Assembly (NCBI GenBank): GCA_023053685.1
Contig: JALIGW010000213.1
Location: 1-64,000, forward strand
Direction: 5' to 3'
Source: Diadophis punctatus similis
Lineage: Eukaryota > Chordata > Lepidosauria > Squamata > Dipsadidae
Length of the DNA: 64,000 bases
How positions within the stretch are numbered: the first letter of the stretch is position 1; every line of letters starts with the position of its first letter. The notes beneath the pieces are model-generated. The model saw only the letters and a list, made by a program, of their open reading frames with translations. It was not told where the DNA came from and searched no databases. Position numbers and translations under genes: made by a program. Positions 37,880-50,467 of this stretch are shown piece by piece.

Positions 37880-40800
37880 GAATTTGGCTTTCCAGCCCAT
37901 GGGGAACAGGAATATGTGTTTCATTTTCATTTCTGAGGTGTTTGTCAAAAGTCATGTTTTTTGGCTGTATTGAGTCCTAAGGCGAATGCAGTGTTAGACT
38001 TTGGGCTAGCTCTTCAGGGTAGGCTCAGAATCGAAAATCAAGCGAGAATTCGGCTGTCCAGCCCGTGGGGAACAGGAATATGTGTTTCATTTTCATTTCT
38101 GAGGTGTTTGTCAAAAGTGATGTTTTTGGGCTGAATGAGAAATAAGGCGAATGCTGTGTTATACCTTGAGCTAGCTCTTCAGGGTAGGCTCGGAATAGAA
38201 AATCAAGCGAGAATTCGGCTTTCCAGCCTGTGGGGAACAGGAATATGTGTTTATTTTTCATTTCTGAGGTGTTTGTCAAAAGTGATGTTTTTGGCTGTAT
38301 TGGGTCCTAAGGCGAATGCTGTGTTAGACCTTGGGCTAGCTCTTCAGGGAAAGGTCGGAATCAAAAATCAAGCGAAATTCGGCTTTCCAGCCTGTGGGGA
38401 ACAGGAATATGTGTTCATTTTCATTTCTGAGGTGTTTGTCAAAAGTCATATTTTTGGCTGTATTGAGTCCTAAGGCGAATGCTGTGTTAGACTTTGGGCT
38501 AGCTCTTCAGGGTAGGCTCGGAATCGAAAATCAAGCGAGAATTTAGCTTTCCAGCCCGTGGGGAACAGGAATATGTGTTTCTTTTTCATTTCTGAGGTGT
38601 TTGTCAAAAGTGATGTTTTTGGGCTGAATTTAGAAATAAGGCGAATGCTGTGTTAGACCTTGGGCTAGCTCTTCAGGAAAAGGTCGGAATCAAAAATCAA
38701 GCGAGAATTCGGCTTTCCAGCCTGTGGGGAACAGGAATATGTGTTTCATTTTCATTTCTGAGGTGTTTGTCAAAAGTCATGTTTTTTGGCTGTATTGAAT
38801 CCTAAGGCGAATGCAGTGTTAGACTTTGGGCTAGCTCTTCAGGGTAGGCTCAGAATCGAAAATCAAGCGAGAATTTGGCTTTCCAGCCTGTGGGGAACAG
38901 GAATATGTGTTTCTTTTTCATTTCTGAGGTGTTTGTCAAAAGTGATGTTTTTGGGCTGAATTGAGAAATAAGGCGAATGCTGTGTTAGACCGTGAGCTAG
39001 CTCTTCAGGGTAGGCTCGGAATCGAAAATCAAGCGAGAATTCGGCTTTCCAGCCTGTGGGGAACAGGAATCTGTGTTTCATTTTCATTTCTGAGGTGTTT
39101 GTCAAAAGTCATGTTTTTTGGCTGTATTGAGTCCTAAGGCGAATGCAGTGTTAGACTTTGGGCTAGCTCTTCAGGGTAGGCTCGGAATCGAAAATCAAGC
39201 GAGAATTCGGTTTTCCAGCCCGTGGGGAACAGGAATATGTGTTTCATTTTCATTTCTGAGGTGTTTGTCAAAAGTCATGTTTTTGGCTGTATTGAGTCCT
39301 AAGGCGAATGCAGTGTTAGACTTTGGGCTAGCTCTTCAGGGTAGGCTCAGAATCGAAAATCAAGCGAGAATTCGGCTTTCCAGCCCGTGGGGAACAGGAA
39401 TATGTGTTTCATTTTCATTTCTGAGGTGTTTGTCAAAAGTGATGTTTTTGGGCTGAATTGAGAAATAAGGCGAATGCTGTGTTAGACCTTGAGCTAGCTC
39501 TTCAGGGTAGGCTCGGAATCGAAAATCAAGCGAGAATTCGGCTTTCCAGCCTGTGGGGAACAGGAATATGTGTTTCTTTTTCATTTCTGAGGTGTTTGTC
39601 AAAAGTGATGTTATTGGCTGTATTGAGTCCTAAGGCGAATGCTGTGTTAGACCTTGGGCTAGCTCTTCAGGGAAAGGTCGGAATCAAAAATCAAGCGAGA
39701 ATTCGGCTTTCCAGCCTGTGGGGAACAGGAATATGTGTTTCTTTTTCATTTCTGAGGTGTTTGTCAAAAGTGATGTTTTTGGGCTGAATTGAGAAATAAG
39801 GGGAATGCTGTGTTAGACCGTGAGCTAGCTCTTCAGGGTAGGCTCGGAATCGAAAATCAAGCGAGAATTCGGCTTTCCAGCCTGTGGGGAACAGGAATAT
39901 GTGTTTCATTTTCATTTCTGAGGTGTTTGTCAAAAGTCATGTTTTTTGGCTGTATTGAGTCCTAAGGCGAATGCAGTGTTAGACTTTGGGCTAGCTCTTC
40001 AGGGTAGGCTCGGAATCGAAAATCAAGCGAGAATTCAGCTTTCCAGCCCATGGGGAAAAGGAATATGTGTTTCATTTCATTTCTGAGGTGTTTGTCAAAA
40101 GTGATGTTTTTGGCTGTATTGAGTCCTAAGGCGAATGCTGTGTTAGACCTTGGGCTAGCTCTTCAGGGAAAGGTCGGAATCAAAAATCAAGCGAGAATTT
40201 GGTTTTCCAGCCTGTGGGGAACAGGAATATGTGTTTCTTTTTCATTTCTGAGGTGTTTGTCAAAAGTGATGTTTTTGGGCTGAATTGAGAAATAAGGGGA
40301 ATGCTGTGTTAGACCGTGAGCTAGCTCTTCAGGGTAGGCTCGGAATCGAAAATCAAGCGAGAATTCGGCTTTCCAGCCTGTGGGGAACAGGAATATGTGT
40401 TTCATTTTCATTTCTGAGGTGTTTGTCAAAAGTCATGTTTTTTGGCTGTATTGAGTCCTAAGGCAAATGCAGTGTTAGACTTTGGGCTAGCTCTTCAGGG
40501 TAGGCTCGGAATCGAAAATCAAGCGAGAATTCGGCTTTCCAGCCCATGGGGAACAGGAATATGTGTTTCATTTTCATTTCTGAGGTGTTTGTCAAAAGTG
40601 ATGTTTTTGGGCTGTATTGAGTCCTAAGGCGAATGCTGTGTTAGACCTTGGGCTAGCTCTTCAGGGAAAGGTCAGAATCAAAAATCAAGCGAGAATTCGG
40701 CTTTCCAGCCTGTGGGGAACAGGAATATGTGTTTCATTTTCATTTCTGAGGTGTTTGTCAAAAGTGATGTTTTTGGGCTGAATTAAGAAATAAGGCGAAT

Positions 40801-41189
40801 GCTGTGTGTAGACCTTGAGCTAGCTCTTCAGGGTAGGCTTGGAATCGAAAATCAAGCGAGAATTCAGCTGTCCAGCCATGGGGAATAGGGATATGTGTTT
40901 CTTTTTCATTTCTGAGGTTTTTGTCAAAAGTGATGTTTTTGGGCTGAATTGAATCCTAAGGCGAATGCTGTGTTAGACTTTGGGCTAGCTCTTCAGGAAA
41001 AGGTCGGAATCAAAAATCAGCGAGAATTCGGCTTTCCAGCCTGTGGGGAACAGGAATATGTGTTTCATTTTCATTTCTGAGGTGTTTGTCAAAAGTCAAG
41101 TTTTTTGGCTGTATTGAGTCCTAAGGCGAATGCAGTGTTAGACTTTGGGCTAGCTCTTCAGGGTAGGCTCAGAATCGAAAATCAAGCGA
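37880..41189. repeat. Partial 30-mer copy (matches 13842-17157)
   Basis: About 20 monomers in the same order as copy 1 from 13842 to 17157, at an offset near 24035 bp. One-base losses are frequent here: GGCTGAATGAGAAAT near 38133, GTGTTCATTT near 38413, TTTCATTTCATTTC near 40070, CCAGCCATGG near 40875 and AAAATCAGCG near 41016. GTGTGTAGACC near 40806 is an apparent two-base change. GTCAAGTTTTTT near 41098 replaces GTCATGTTTTTT and is shared with three later copies, up to 45.9 kb. Confidence 0.75.
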
Positions 41190-42496
41190 GAATTTGGCTT
41201 TCCAGCCTGTGGGGAACAGGAATATGTGTTCTTTTTCATTTCTGAGGTGTTTGTCAAAAGTGATGTTTTTGGGCTGAATTGAGAAATAAGGCGAATGCTG
41301 TGTTAGACCGTGAGCTAGCTCTTCAGGGTAGGCTCGGAATCGAAAATCAAGCGAGAATTCGGCTTTCCAGCCTGTGGGGAACAGGAATCTGTGTTTCATT
41401 TTCATTTCTGAGGTGTTTGTCAAAAGTCATGTTTTTTGGCTGTATTGAGTCCTAAGGCGAATGCAGTGTTAGACTTTGGGCTAGCTCTTCAGGGTAGGCT
41501 CGGAATCGAAAATCAAGCGAGAATTCGGTTTTCCAGCCCGTGGGGAACAGAAATATGTGTTTCATTTTCATTTCTGAGGTGTTTGTCAAAAGTCATGTTT
41601 TTTGGCTGTATTGAGTCCTAAGGCGAATGCAGTGTTAGACTTTGGGCTAGCTCTTCAGGGTAGGCTCAGAATCGAAAATCAAGCGAGAATTCGGCTTTCC
41701 AGCCTGTGGGGTTTCATTTCTGAGGTGTTTGTCAAAAGTCATGTTTTTTGGCTGTATTGAGTCCTAAGGCAAATGCAGTGTTAGACTTTGGGCTAGCTCT
41801 TCAGGGTAGGCTCGGAATCGAAAATCAAGCGAGAATTCGGCTTTCCAGCCCATGGGGAACAGGAATATGTGTTTCATTTTCATTTCTGAGGTGTTTGTCA
41901 AAAGTGATGTTTTTGGGCTGTATTGAGTCCTAAGGCGAATGCTGTGTTAGACCTTGGGCTAGCTCTTCAGGGAAAGGTCAGAATCAAAAATCAAGCGAGA
42001 ATTCGGCTTTCCAGCCTGTGGGGAACAGGAATATGTGTTTCATTTTCATTTCTGAGGTGTTTGTCAAAAGTGATGTTTTTGGGCTGAATTAAGAAATAAG
42101 GCGAATGCTGTGTTAGACCTTGAGCTAGCTCTTCAGGGTAGGCTTGGAATCGAAAATCAAGCGAGAATTCAGCTGTCCAGCCCATGGGGAATAGGGATAT
42201 GTGTTTCTTTTTCATTTCTGAGGTTTTTGTCAAAAGTGATGTTTTTGGGCTGAATTGAATCCTAAGGCGAATGCTGTGTTAGACTTTGGGCTAGCTCTTC
42301 AGGAAAAGGTCGGAATCAAAAATCAAGCGAGAATTCGGCTTTCCAGCCTGTGGGGAACAGGAATATGTGTTTCATTTTCATTTCTGAGGTGTTTGTCAAA
42401 AGTCAAGTTTTTTGGCTGTATTGAGTCCTAAGGCGAATGCAGTGTTAGACTTTGGGCTAGCTCTTCAGGGTAGGCTCAGAATCGAAAATCAAGCGA
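41190..42496. repeat. Shuffled short copy with an internal 30-mer deletion
   Basis: Eight monomers. The first three or so follow the order of copy 1 from about 14836 to 15341. The rest follow it from about 16.33 to 17.16 kb, so several monomers in between are missing. The switch falls in or beside the shortened monomer at 41687-41832. The block ends with the GTCAAGTTTTTT mark near 42403. Confidence 0.65.
41687..41832 (+). repeat. 146-bp monomer with a 20-bp deletion
   Basis: The sequence runs from CCTGTGGGG directly into TTTCATTTCTGAGG at 41711/41712. All other monomers have 20 more bases there, covering the AACAGGAATATGTG part. Monomer spacing confirms the length: heads lie at 41687 and 41833. 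TTTCATTT occurs twice, overlapping, in the intact sequence, so a short-repeat-mediated deletion is plausible. It is the largest departure from monomer length that I saw. Confidence 0.9.
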
Positions 42497-43730
42497 GAAT
42501 TTGGCTTTCCAGCCTGTGGGGAACAGGAATATGTGTTTCTTTTTCATTTCTGAGGTGTTTGTCAAAAGTGATGTTTTTGGGCTGAATTGAGAAATAAGGC
42601 GAATGCTGTGTTAGACCGTGAGCTAGCTCTTCAGGGTAGGCTCGGAATCGAAAATCAAGCGAGAATTCGGCTTTCCAGCCTGTGGGGAACAGGAATCTGT
42701 GTTTCATTTTCATTTCTGAGGTGTTTGTCAAAAGTCATGTTTTTTGGCTGTATTGAGTCCTAAGGCGAATGCAGTGTTAGACTTTGGGCTAGCTCTTCAG
42801 GGTAGGCTCGGAATCGAAAATCAAGCGAGAATTCGGCTTTCCAGCCCGTGGGGAACAGGAATATGTGTTTCATTTTCATTTCTGAGGTGTTTGTCAAAAG
42901 TGATGTTTTTGGGCTGAATTGAGAAATAAGGCGAATGCTGTGTTAGACCTTGAGCTAGCTCTTCAGGGTAGGCTCGGAATCGAAAATCAAGCGAGAATTC
43001 GGCTTTCCAGCCTGTGGGGAACAGGAATATGTGTTTCTTTTTCATTTCTGAGGTGTTTGTCAAAAGTGATGTTTTTGGCTGTATTGAGTCCTAAGGCGAA
43101 TGCTGTGTTAGACCTTGGGCTAGCTCTTCAGGGAAAGGTCGGAATCAAAAATCAAGCGAGAATTCGGCTTTCCAGCCTGTGGGGAACAGGAATATGTGTT
43201 TCTTTTTCATTTCTGAGGTTTTTGTCAAAAGTGATGTTTTTGGGCTGAATTGAGAAATAAGGGGAATGCTGTGTTAGACCGTGAGCTAGCTCTTCAGGGT
43301 AGGCTCGGAATCGAAAATCAAGCGAGAATTCGGCTTTCCAGCCTGTGGGGAACAGGAATATGTGTTTCATTTTCATTTCTGAGGTGTTTGTCAAAAGTCA
43401 TGTTTTTTGGCTGTATTGAGTCCTAAGGCGAATGCAGTGTTAGACTTTGGGCTAGCTCTTCAGGGTAGGCTCGGAATCGAAAATCAAGCGAGAATTCAGC
43501 TTTCCAGCCCATGGGGAACAGGAATATGTGTTTCATTTTCATTTCTGAGGTGTTTGTCAAAAGTGATGTTTTTGGCTGTATTGAGTCCTAAGGCGAATGC
43601 TGTGTTAGACCTTGGGCTAGCTCTTCAGGGAAAGGTCGGAATCAAAAATCAAGCGAGAATTTGGTTTTCCAGCCTGTGGGGAACAGGAATATGTGTTTCT
43701 TTTTCATTTCTGAGGTGTTTGTCAAAAGTG
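42497..43730. repeat. Partial 30-mer copy
   Basis: It starts with the GAATTTGG-headed monomer and the GGAATCTGTG monomer, as at 14836. From 42829 it follows copy 1 from 15334 at a constant offset of 27495 bp (checked at four heads). After about 43.9 kb the offset drops by 166 bp, meaning one monomer has been lost by fusion of two neighbours. Confidence 0.7.
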
Positions 43731-46720
43731 ATGTTTTTGGGCTGAATTGAGAAATAAGGGGAATGCTGTGTTAGACCGTGAGCTAGCTCTTCAGGGTAGG
43801 CTCGGAATCGAAAATCAAGCGAGAATTCGGCTTTCCAGCCTGTGGGGAACAGGAATATGTGTTTCATTTTCATTTCTGAGGTGTTTGTCAAAAGTCATGT
43901 TTTTTGGCTGTATTGAGTCCTAAGGCAAATGCAGTGTTAGACCTTGGGCTAGCTCTTCAGGGAAAGGTCAGAATCAAAAATCAAGCGAGAATTCGGCTTT
44001 CCAGCCTGTGGGGAACAGGAATATGTGTTTCATTTTCATTTCTGAGGTGTTTGTCAAAAGTGATGTTTTTGGGCTGAATTAAGAAATAAGGCGAATGCTG
44101 TGTTAGACCTTGAGCTAGCTCTTCAGGGTAGGCTTGGAATCGAAAATCAAGCGAGAATTCAGCTGTCCAGCCCATGGGGAATAGGGATATGTGTTTCTTT
44201 TTTCATTTCTGAGGTTTTTGTCAAAAGTGATGTTTTTGGGCTGAATTGAATCCTAAGGCGAATGCTGTGTTAGACTTTGGGCTAGCTCTTCAGGAAAAGG
44301 TCGGAATCAAAAATCAAGCGAGAATTCGGCTTTCCAGCCTGTGGGGAACAGGAATATGTGTTTCATTTTCATTTCTGAGGTGTTTGTCAAAAGTCAAGTT
44401 TTTTGGCTGTATTGAGTCCTAAGGCGAATGCAGTGTTAGACTTTGGGCTAGCTCTTCAGGGTAGGCTCAGAATCGAAAATCAAGCGAGAATTCGGCTGTC
44501 CAGCCCGTGGGGAACAGGAATATGTGTTTCATTTTCATTTCTGAGGTGTTTGTCAAAAGTGATGTTTTTGGGCTGAATTGAGAAATAAGGCGAATGCTGT
44601 GTTATACCTTGAGCTAGCTCTTCAGGGTAGGCTCGGAATAGAAAATCAAGCGAGAATTCGGCTTTCCAGCCTGTGGGGAACAGGAATATGTGTTTCTTTT
44701 TCATTTCTGAGGTGTTTGTCAAAAGTGATGTTTTTGGCTGTATTGAGTCCTAAGGCGAATGCTGTGTTAGACCTTGGGCTAGCTCTTCAGGGAAAGGTCG
44801 GAATCAAAAATCAAGCGAGAATTCGGCTTTCCAGCCTGTGGGGAACAGGAATATGTGTTTCATTTTCATTTCTGAGGTGTTTGTCAAAAGTCATATTTTT
44901 GGCTGTATTGAGTCCTAAGGCGAATGCTGTGTTAGACTTTGGGCTAGCTCTTCAGGGTAGGCTCGGAATCGAAAATCAAGCGAGAATTTAGCTTTCCAGC
45001 CCGTGGGGAACAGGAATATGTGTTTCTTTTTCATTTCTGAGGTGTTTGTCAAAAGTGATGTTTTTGGGCTGAATTTAGAAATAAGGCGAATGCTGTGTTA
45101 GACCTTGGGCTAGCTCTTCAGGAAAAGGTCGGAATCAAAAATCAAGCGAGAATTCGGCTTTCCAGCCTGTGGGGAACAGGAATATGTGTTTCATTTTCAT
45201 TTCTGAGGTGTTTGTCAAAAGTCATGTTTTTGGGCTGAATTGAGAAATAAGGGGAATGCTGTGTTAGACCGTGAGCTAGCTCTTCAGGGTAGGCTCGGAA
45301 TCGAAAATCAAGCGAGAATTCGGCTTTCCAGCCTGTGGGGAACAGGAATATGTGTTTCATTTTCATTTCTGAGGTGTTTGTCAAAAGTCATGTTTTTTGG
45401 CTGTATTGAGTCCTAAGGCAAATGCAGTGTTAGACCTTGGGCTAGCTCTTCAGGGAAAGGTCAGAATCAAAAATCAAGCGAGGAATTCGGCTTTCCAGCC
45501 TGTGGGGAACAGGAATATGTGTTTCATTTTCATTTCTGAGGTGTTTGTCAAAAGTGATGTTTTTGGGCTGAATTAAGAAATAAGGCGAATGCTGTGTTAG
45601 ACCTTGAGCTAGCTCTTCAGGGTAGGCTTGGAATCGAAAATCAAGCGAGAATTCAGCTGTCCAGCCCATGGGGAATAGGGATATGTGTTTCTTTTTCATT
45701 TCTGAGGTTTTTTGTCAAAAGTGATGTTTTTGGGCTGAATTGAATCCTAAGGCGAATGCTGTGTTAGACTTTGGGCTAGCTCTTCAGGAAAAGGTCGGAA
45801 TCAAAAATCAAGCGAGAATTCGGCTTTCCAGCCTGTGGGGAACAGGAATATGTGTTTCATTTTCATTTCTGAGGTGTTTGTCAAAAGTCAAGTTTTTTGG
45901 CTGTATTGAGTCCTAAGGCGAATGCAGTGTTAGACTTTGGGCTAGCTCTTCAGGGTAGGCTCAGAATCGAAAATCAAGCGAGAATTCGGCTGTCCAGCCC
46001 GTGGGGAACAGGAATATGTGTTTCATTTTCATTTCTGAGGTGTTTGTCAAAAGTGATGTTTTTGGGGCTGAATTGAGAAATAAGGCGAATGCTGTGTTAT
46101 ACCTTGAGCTAGCTCTTCAGGGTAGGCTCGGAATAGAAAATCAAGCGAGAATTCGGCTTTCCAGCCTGTGGGGAACAGGAATATGTGTTTCTTTTTCATT
46201 TCTGAGGTGTTTGTCAAAAGTGATGTTTTTGGCTGTATTGAGTCCTAAGGCGAATGCTGTGTTAGACCTTGGGCTAGCTCTTCAGGGAAAGGTCGGGAAT
46301 CAAAATCAAGCGAGGAATTCGGCTTTCCAGCCTGTGGGGAACAGGAATATGTGTTTCATTTTCATTTCTGAGGTGTTTGTCAAAAGTCATATTTTTGGCT
46401 GTATTGAGTCCTAAGGCGAATGCTGTGTTAGACTTTGGGCTAGCTCTTCAGGGTAGGCTCGGAATCGAAAATCAAGCGAGAATTTAGCTTTCCAGCCCGT
46501 GGGGAACAGGAATATGTGTTTCTTTTTCATTTCTGAGGTGTTTGTCAAAAGTGATGTTTTTGGGGCTGAATTTAGAAATAAGGCGAATGCTGTGTTAGAC
46601 CTTGGGCTAGCTCTTCAGGAAAGGTCGGAATCAAAAATCAAGCGAGAATTCGGCTTTCCAGCCTGTGGGGAACAGGAATATGTGTTTCATTTTCATTTCT
46701 GAGGTGTTTGTCAAAAGTCA
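43731..46720. repeat. 9-monomer tandem duplication (~1.49 kb unit)
   Basis: The order from about 43731 to 45223 is repeated from about 45224 to 46720. Both copies hold the same unusual hybrid monomer (GGCAAATGCAGTG followed by GACCTTGGG and GGGAAAGGTCAG, near 43.93 and 45.42 kb) and the GTCAAGTTTTTT mark (near 44.39 and 45.89 kb, about 1494 bp apart). The join lies inside the monomer starting at 45150, which has a GTCATG left half and a GGGCTGAATTGAG right half. The second copy has several one-base indels that the first lacks, for example near 46061 and 46295. Confidence 0.75.
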
Positions 46721-49700
46721 TGTTTTTTGGCTGTATTGAATCCTAAGGCGAATGCAGTGTTAGACTTTGGGCTAGCTCTTCAGGGTAGGCTCAGAATCGA
46801 AAATCAAGCGAGAATTTGGCTTTCCAGCCCGTGGGGAACAGGAATATGTGTTTCTTTTTCATTTCTGAGGTGTTTGTCAAAAGTGATGTTTTTGGGCTGA
46901 ATTGAGAAATAAGGCGAATGCTGTGTTAGACCGTGAGCTAGCTCTTCAGGGTAGGCTCGGAATCGAAAATCAAGCGAGAATTCGGCTTTCCAGCCTGTGG
47001 GGAACAGGAATCTGTGTTTCATTTTCATTTCTGAGGTGTTTGTCAAAAGTCATGTTTTTTTGGCTGTATTGAGTCCTAAGGCGAATGCAGTGTTAGACTT
47101 TGGGCTAGCTCTTCAGGGTAGGCTCGGAATCGAAAATCAAGCGAGAATTCGGTTTTCCAGCCCGTGGGGAACAGGAATATGTGTTTCATTTTCATTTCTG
47201 AGGTGTTTGTCAAAAGTCATGTTTTTTGGCTGTATTGAGTCCTAAGGCGAATGCAGTGTTAGACTTTGGGCTAGCTCTTCAGGGTAGGCTCAGAATCGAA
47301 AATCAAGCGAGAATTCGGCTTTCCAGCCCGTGGGGAACAGGAATATGTGTTTCATTTTCATTTCTGAGGGTGTTTGTCAAAAGTGATGTTTTTGGGCTGA
47401 ATTGAGAAATAAGGCGAATGCTGTGTTAGACCTTGAGCTAGCTCTTCAGGGTAGGCTCGGAATCGAAAATCAAGCGAGAATTCGGCTTTCCAGCCTGTGG
47501 GGAACAGGAATATGTGTTTCTTTTTCATTTCTGAGGTGTTTGTCAAAAAGTGATGTTTTTGGCTGTATTGAGTCCTAAGACGAATGCTTGTGTTAGACCT
47601 TGGGCTAGCTCTTCAGGGAAAGGTCGGAATCAAAAATCAAGCGAGAATTCGGCTTTCCAGCCTGTGGGGAACAGGAATATGTGTTTCTTTTTCATTTCTG
47701 AGGTGTTTGTCAAAAGTGATGTTTTTGGGCTGAATTGAGAAATAAGGGGAATGCTGTGTTAGACCGTGAGCTAGCTCTTCAGGGTAGGGCTCGGAATCGA
47801 AAATCAAGCGAGAATTCGGCTTTCCAGCCTGTGGGGAATAGGGATATGTTTTTCTTTTTCATTCTGAGGTGTTTGTCAAAAGTGATGTTTTTGGGCTGAA
47901 TTGAATCCTAAGGCGAATGCTGTGTTAGACTTTGGGCTAGCTCTTCAGGAAAAGGTCGGAATCAAAAATCAAGCGAGAATTCGGCTTTCCAGCCTGTGGG
48001 GAACAGGAATATGTGTTTCATTTTCATTTCTGAGGTGTTTGTCAAAAGTCATGTTTTTTGGCTGTATTGAGTCCTAAGGCGAATGCAGTGTTAGACTTGG
48101 GCTAGCTCTTCAGGGTAGGCTCAGAATCGAAAATCAAGCGAGAATTCGGCTGTCCAGCCCGTGGGGGAACAGGAATATGTGTTTCATTTTCATTTCTGAG
48201 GTGTTTGTCAAAAGTGATGTTTTTGGGCTGAATTGAGAAATAAGGCGAATGCTGTGTTATACCTTGAGCTAGCTCTTCAGGGTAGCCTCGGAATCGAAAA
48301 TCAAGCGAGAATTCGGCTTTCCAGCCTGTGGGGAACAGGAATATGTGTTTCTTTTTCATTTCTGAGGTGTTTGTCAAAAGTGATGTTTTTGGCTGTATTG
48401 AGTCCTAAGGCGAATGCTGTGTTAGACCTTGGGCTAGCTCTTCAGGGAAAGGTCGGAATCAAAAATCAAGAGAGAATTCGGCTTTCCAGCCTGTGGGGAA
48501 CAGGAATATGTGTTTCATTTTCATTTCTGAGGTGTTTGTCAAAAGTCATATTTTTGGCTGTATTGAGTCCTAAGGCGAATGCTGTGTTAGACTTTGGGCT
48601 AGCTCTTCAGGGTAGGCTCGGAATCGAAAATCAAGCAAGAATTTAGCTTTCCAGCCCGTGGGGAACAGGAATATGTGTTTCTTTTTTCATTTCTGAGGTG
48701 TTTGTCAAAAGTGATGTTTTTGGGCTGAAATTTAGAAATAAGGCGAATGCTGTGTTAGACCTTGGGCTAGCTCTTCAGGAAAAGGTCGGAATCAAAAATC
48801 AAGTGAGAATTCGGCTTTCCAGCCTGTGGGGAACAGGAATATGTGTTTCATTTTCATTTCTGACGTGTTTGTCAAAAGTGATGTTTTTGGGCTGAATTGA
48901 ATCCTAAGGCGAATGCATGTGTTAGACTTTGGGCTAGCTCTTCAGGAAAAGGTCGGAATCGAAAATCAAGCGAGAATTCGGCTTTCCAGCCCGTGGGGGA
49001 ACAGGAATATGTGTTTCATTTTCATTTCTGAGGTGTTTGTCAAAAGTGATGTTTTTGGGCTGAATTGAGAAATAAGGCGAATGCTGTGTTAGACCTTGAG
49101 CTAGCTCTTCAGGGTAGGCTCGGAATCGAAAATCAAGTGAGGAATTCGGCTTTCCAGCCCATGGGGAACAGGAATATGTGTTTCATTTTCATTTCTGAGG
49201 TGTTTGTCAAAAGTGATGTTTTTGGGCTGTATTGAGTCCTAAGGCGAATGCTGTGTTAGACCTTGGGCTAGCTCTTCAGGGAAAGGTCAGAATCAAAAAT
49301 CAAGCGAGAATTCGGCTTTCCAGCCTGTGGGGAACAGGAATATTGTGTTTCATTTTCATTTCTGAGGTGTTTGTCAAAAGTGATGTTTTTGGGCTGAATT
49401 AAGAAATAAGGCGAATGCTGTGTTAGACCTTGAGCTAGCTCTTCAGGGTAGGCTTGGAATCGAAAATCAAGCGAGAATTCAGCTGTCCAGCCCGTGGGGA
49501 ATAGGGATATGTGTTTCTTTTTCATTTCTGACGTGTTTGTCAAAAGTGATGTTTTTGGGCTGAATTGAATCCTAAGGCGAATGCTGTGTTAGACTTTGGG
49601 CTAGCTCTTCAGGAAAAGGTCGGAATCAAAAATCAAGCGAGAATTCGGCTTTCCAGCCTGTGGGGAACAGGAATATGTGTTTCATTTTCATTTCTGAGGT

Positions 49701-49806
49701 GTTTGTCAAAAGTCATGTTTTTTGGCTGTATTGAGTCCTAAGGCGAATGCAGTGTTAGACTTTGGGCTAGCTCTTCAGGGTAGGCTCAGAATCGAAAATC
49801 AAGCGA
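46721..49806. repeat. Indel-rich satellite segment, 30-mer then C-type order
   Basis: The order follows the 30-mer (the GGAATCTGTG monomer near 47.0 kb, the starting class near 47.3 kb) and then switches to C-type order (GGGATATGTTTTTC near 47842). One-base indels are again frequent: GAGGGTGTTTG near 47368, GTCAAAAAGTG near 47543, GTAGGGCTCGG near 47785, TTTTCATTCTGAGG near 47857, GTGGGGGAAC near 48162 and 49004, and ATATTGTG near 49341. From about 49.8 kb onward the monomers are clean again. Confidence 0.7.
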
Positions 49807-50467
49807 GAATTCGGCTGTCCAGCCCGTGGGGAACAGGAATATGTGTTTCATTTTCATTTCTGAGGTGTTTGTCAAAAGTGATGTTTTTGGGCTGAATTGA
49901 GAAATAAGGCGAATGCTGTGTTATACCTTGAGCTAGCTCTTCAGGGTAGGCTCGGAATAGAAAATCAAGCGAGAATTCTGCTTTCCAGCCTGTGGGGAAC
50001 AGGAATATGTGTTTCTTTTTCATTTCTGAGGTGTTTGTCAAAAGTGATGTTTTTGGCTGTATTGAGTCCTAAGGCGAATGCTGTGTTAGACCTTGGGCTA
50101 GCTCTTCAGGGAAAGGTCGGAATCAAAAATCAAGCGAGAATTCGGCTTTCCAGCCTGTGGGGAACAGGAATATGTGTTTCATTTTCATTTCTGAGGTGTT
50201 TGTCAAAAGTCATATTTTTGGCTGTATTGAGTCCTAAGGCGAATGCTGTGTTAGACTTTGGGCTAGCTCTTCAGGGTAGGCTCGGAATCGAAAATCAAGC
50301 GAGAATTTAGCTTTCCAGCCCGTGGGGAACAGGAATATGTGTTTCTTTTTCATTTCTGAGGTGTTTGTCAAAAGTGATGTTTTTGGGCTGATTTAGAAAT
50401 AAGGCGAATGCTGTGTTAGACCTTGGGCTAGCTCTTCAGGAAAAGGTCGGAATCAAAAATCAAGCGA
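49807..50467. repeat. Four monomers leading into the 993-bp repeat
   Basis: The monomers correspond closely to monomers 3-6 of the following six-monomer unit, including the TTCTGCTTTCC head near 49976, the GTCATATTTTT monomer and the GAATTTAGAAAT class. The first begins GGCTGTCC, a head taken from the C-type order. The last has lost two bases (GGCTGATTTAG near 50387). This looks like the point where the six-monomer unit was excised from the longer order and amplified. Confidence 0.65.
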
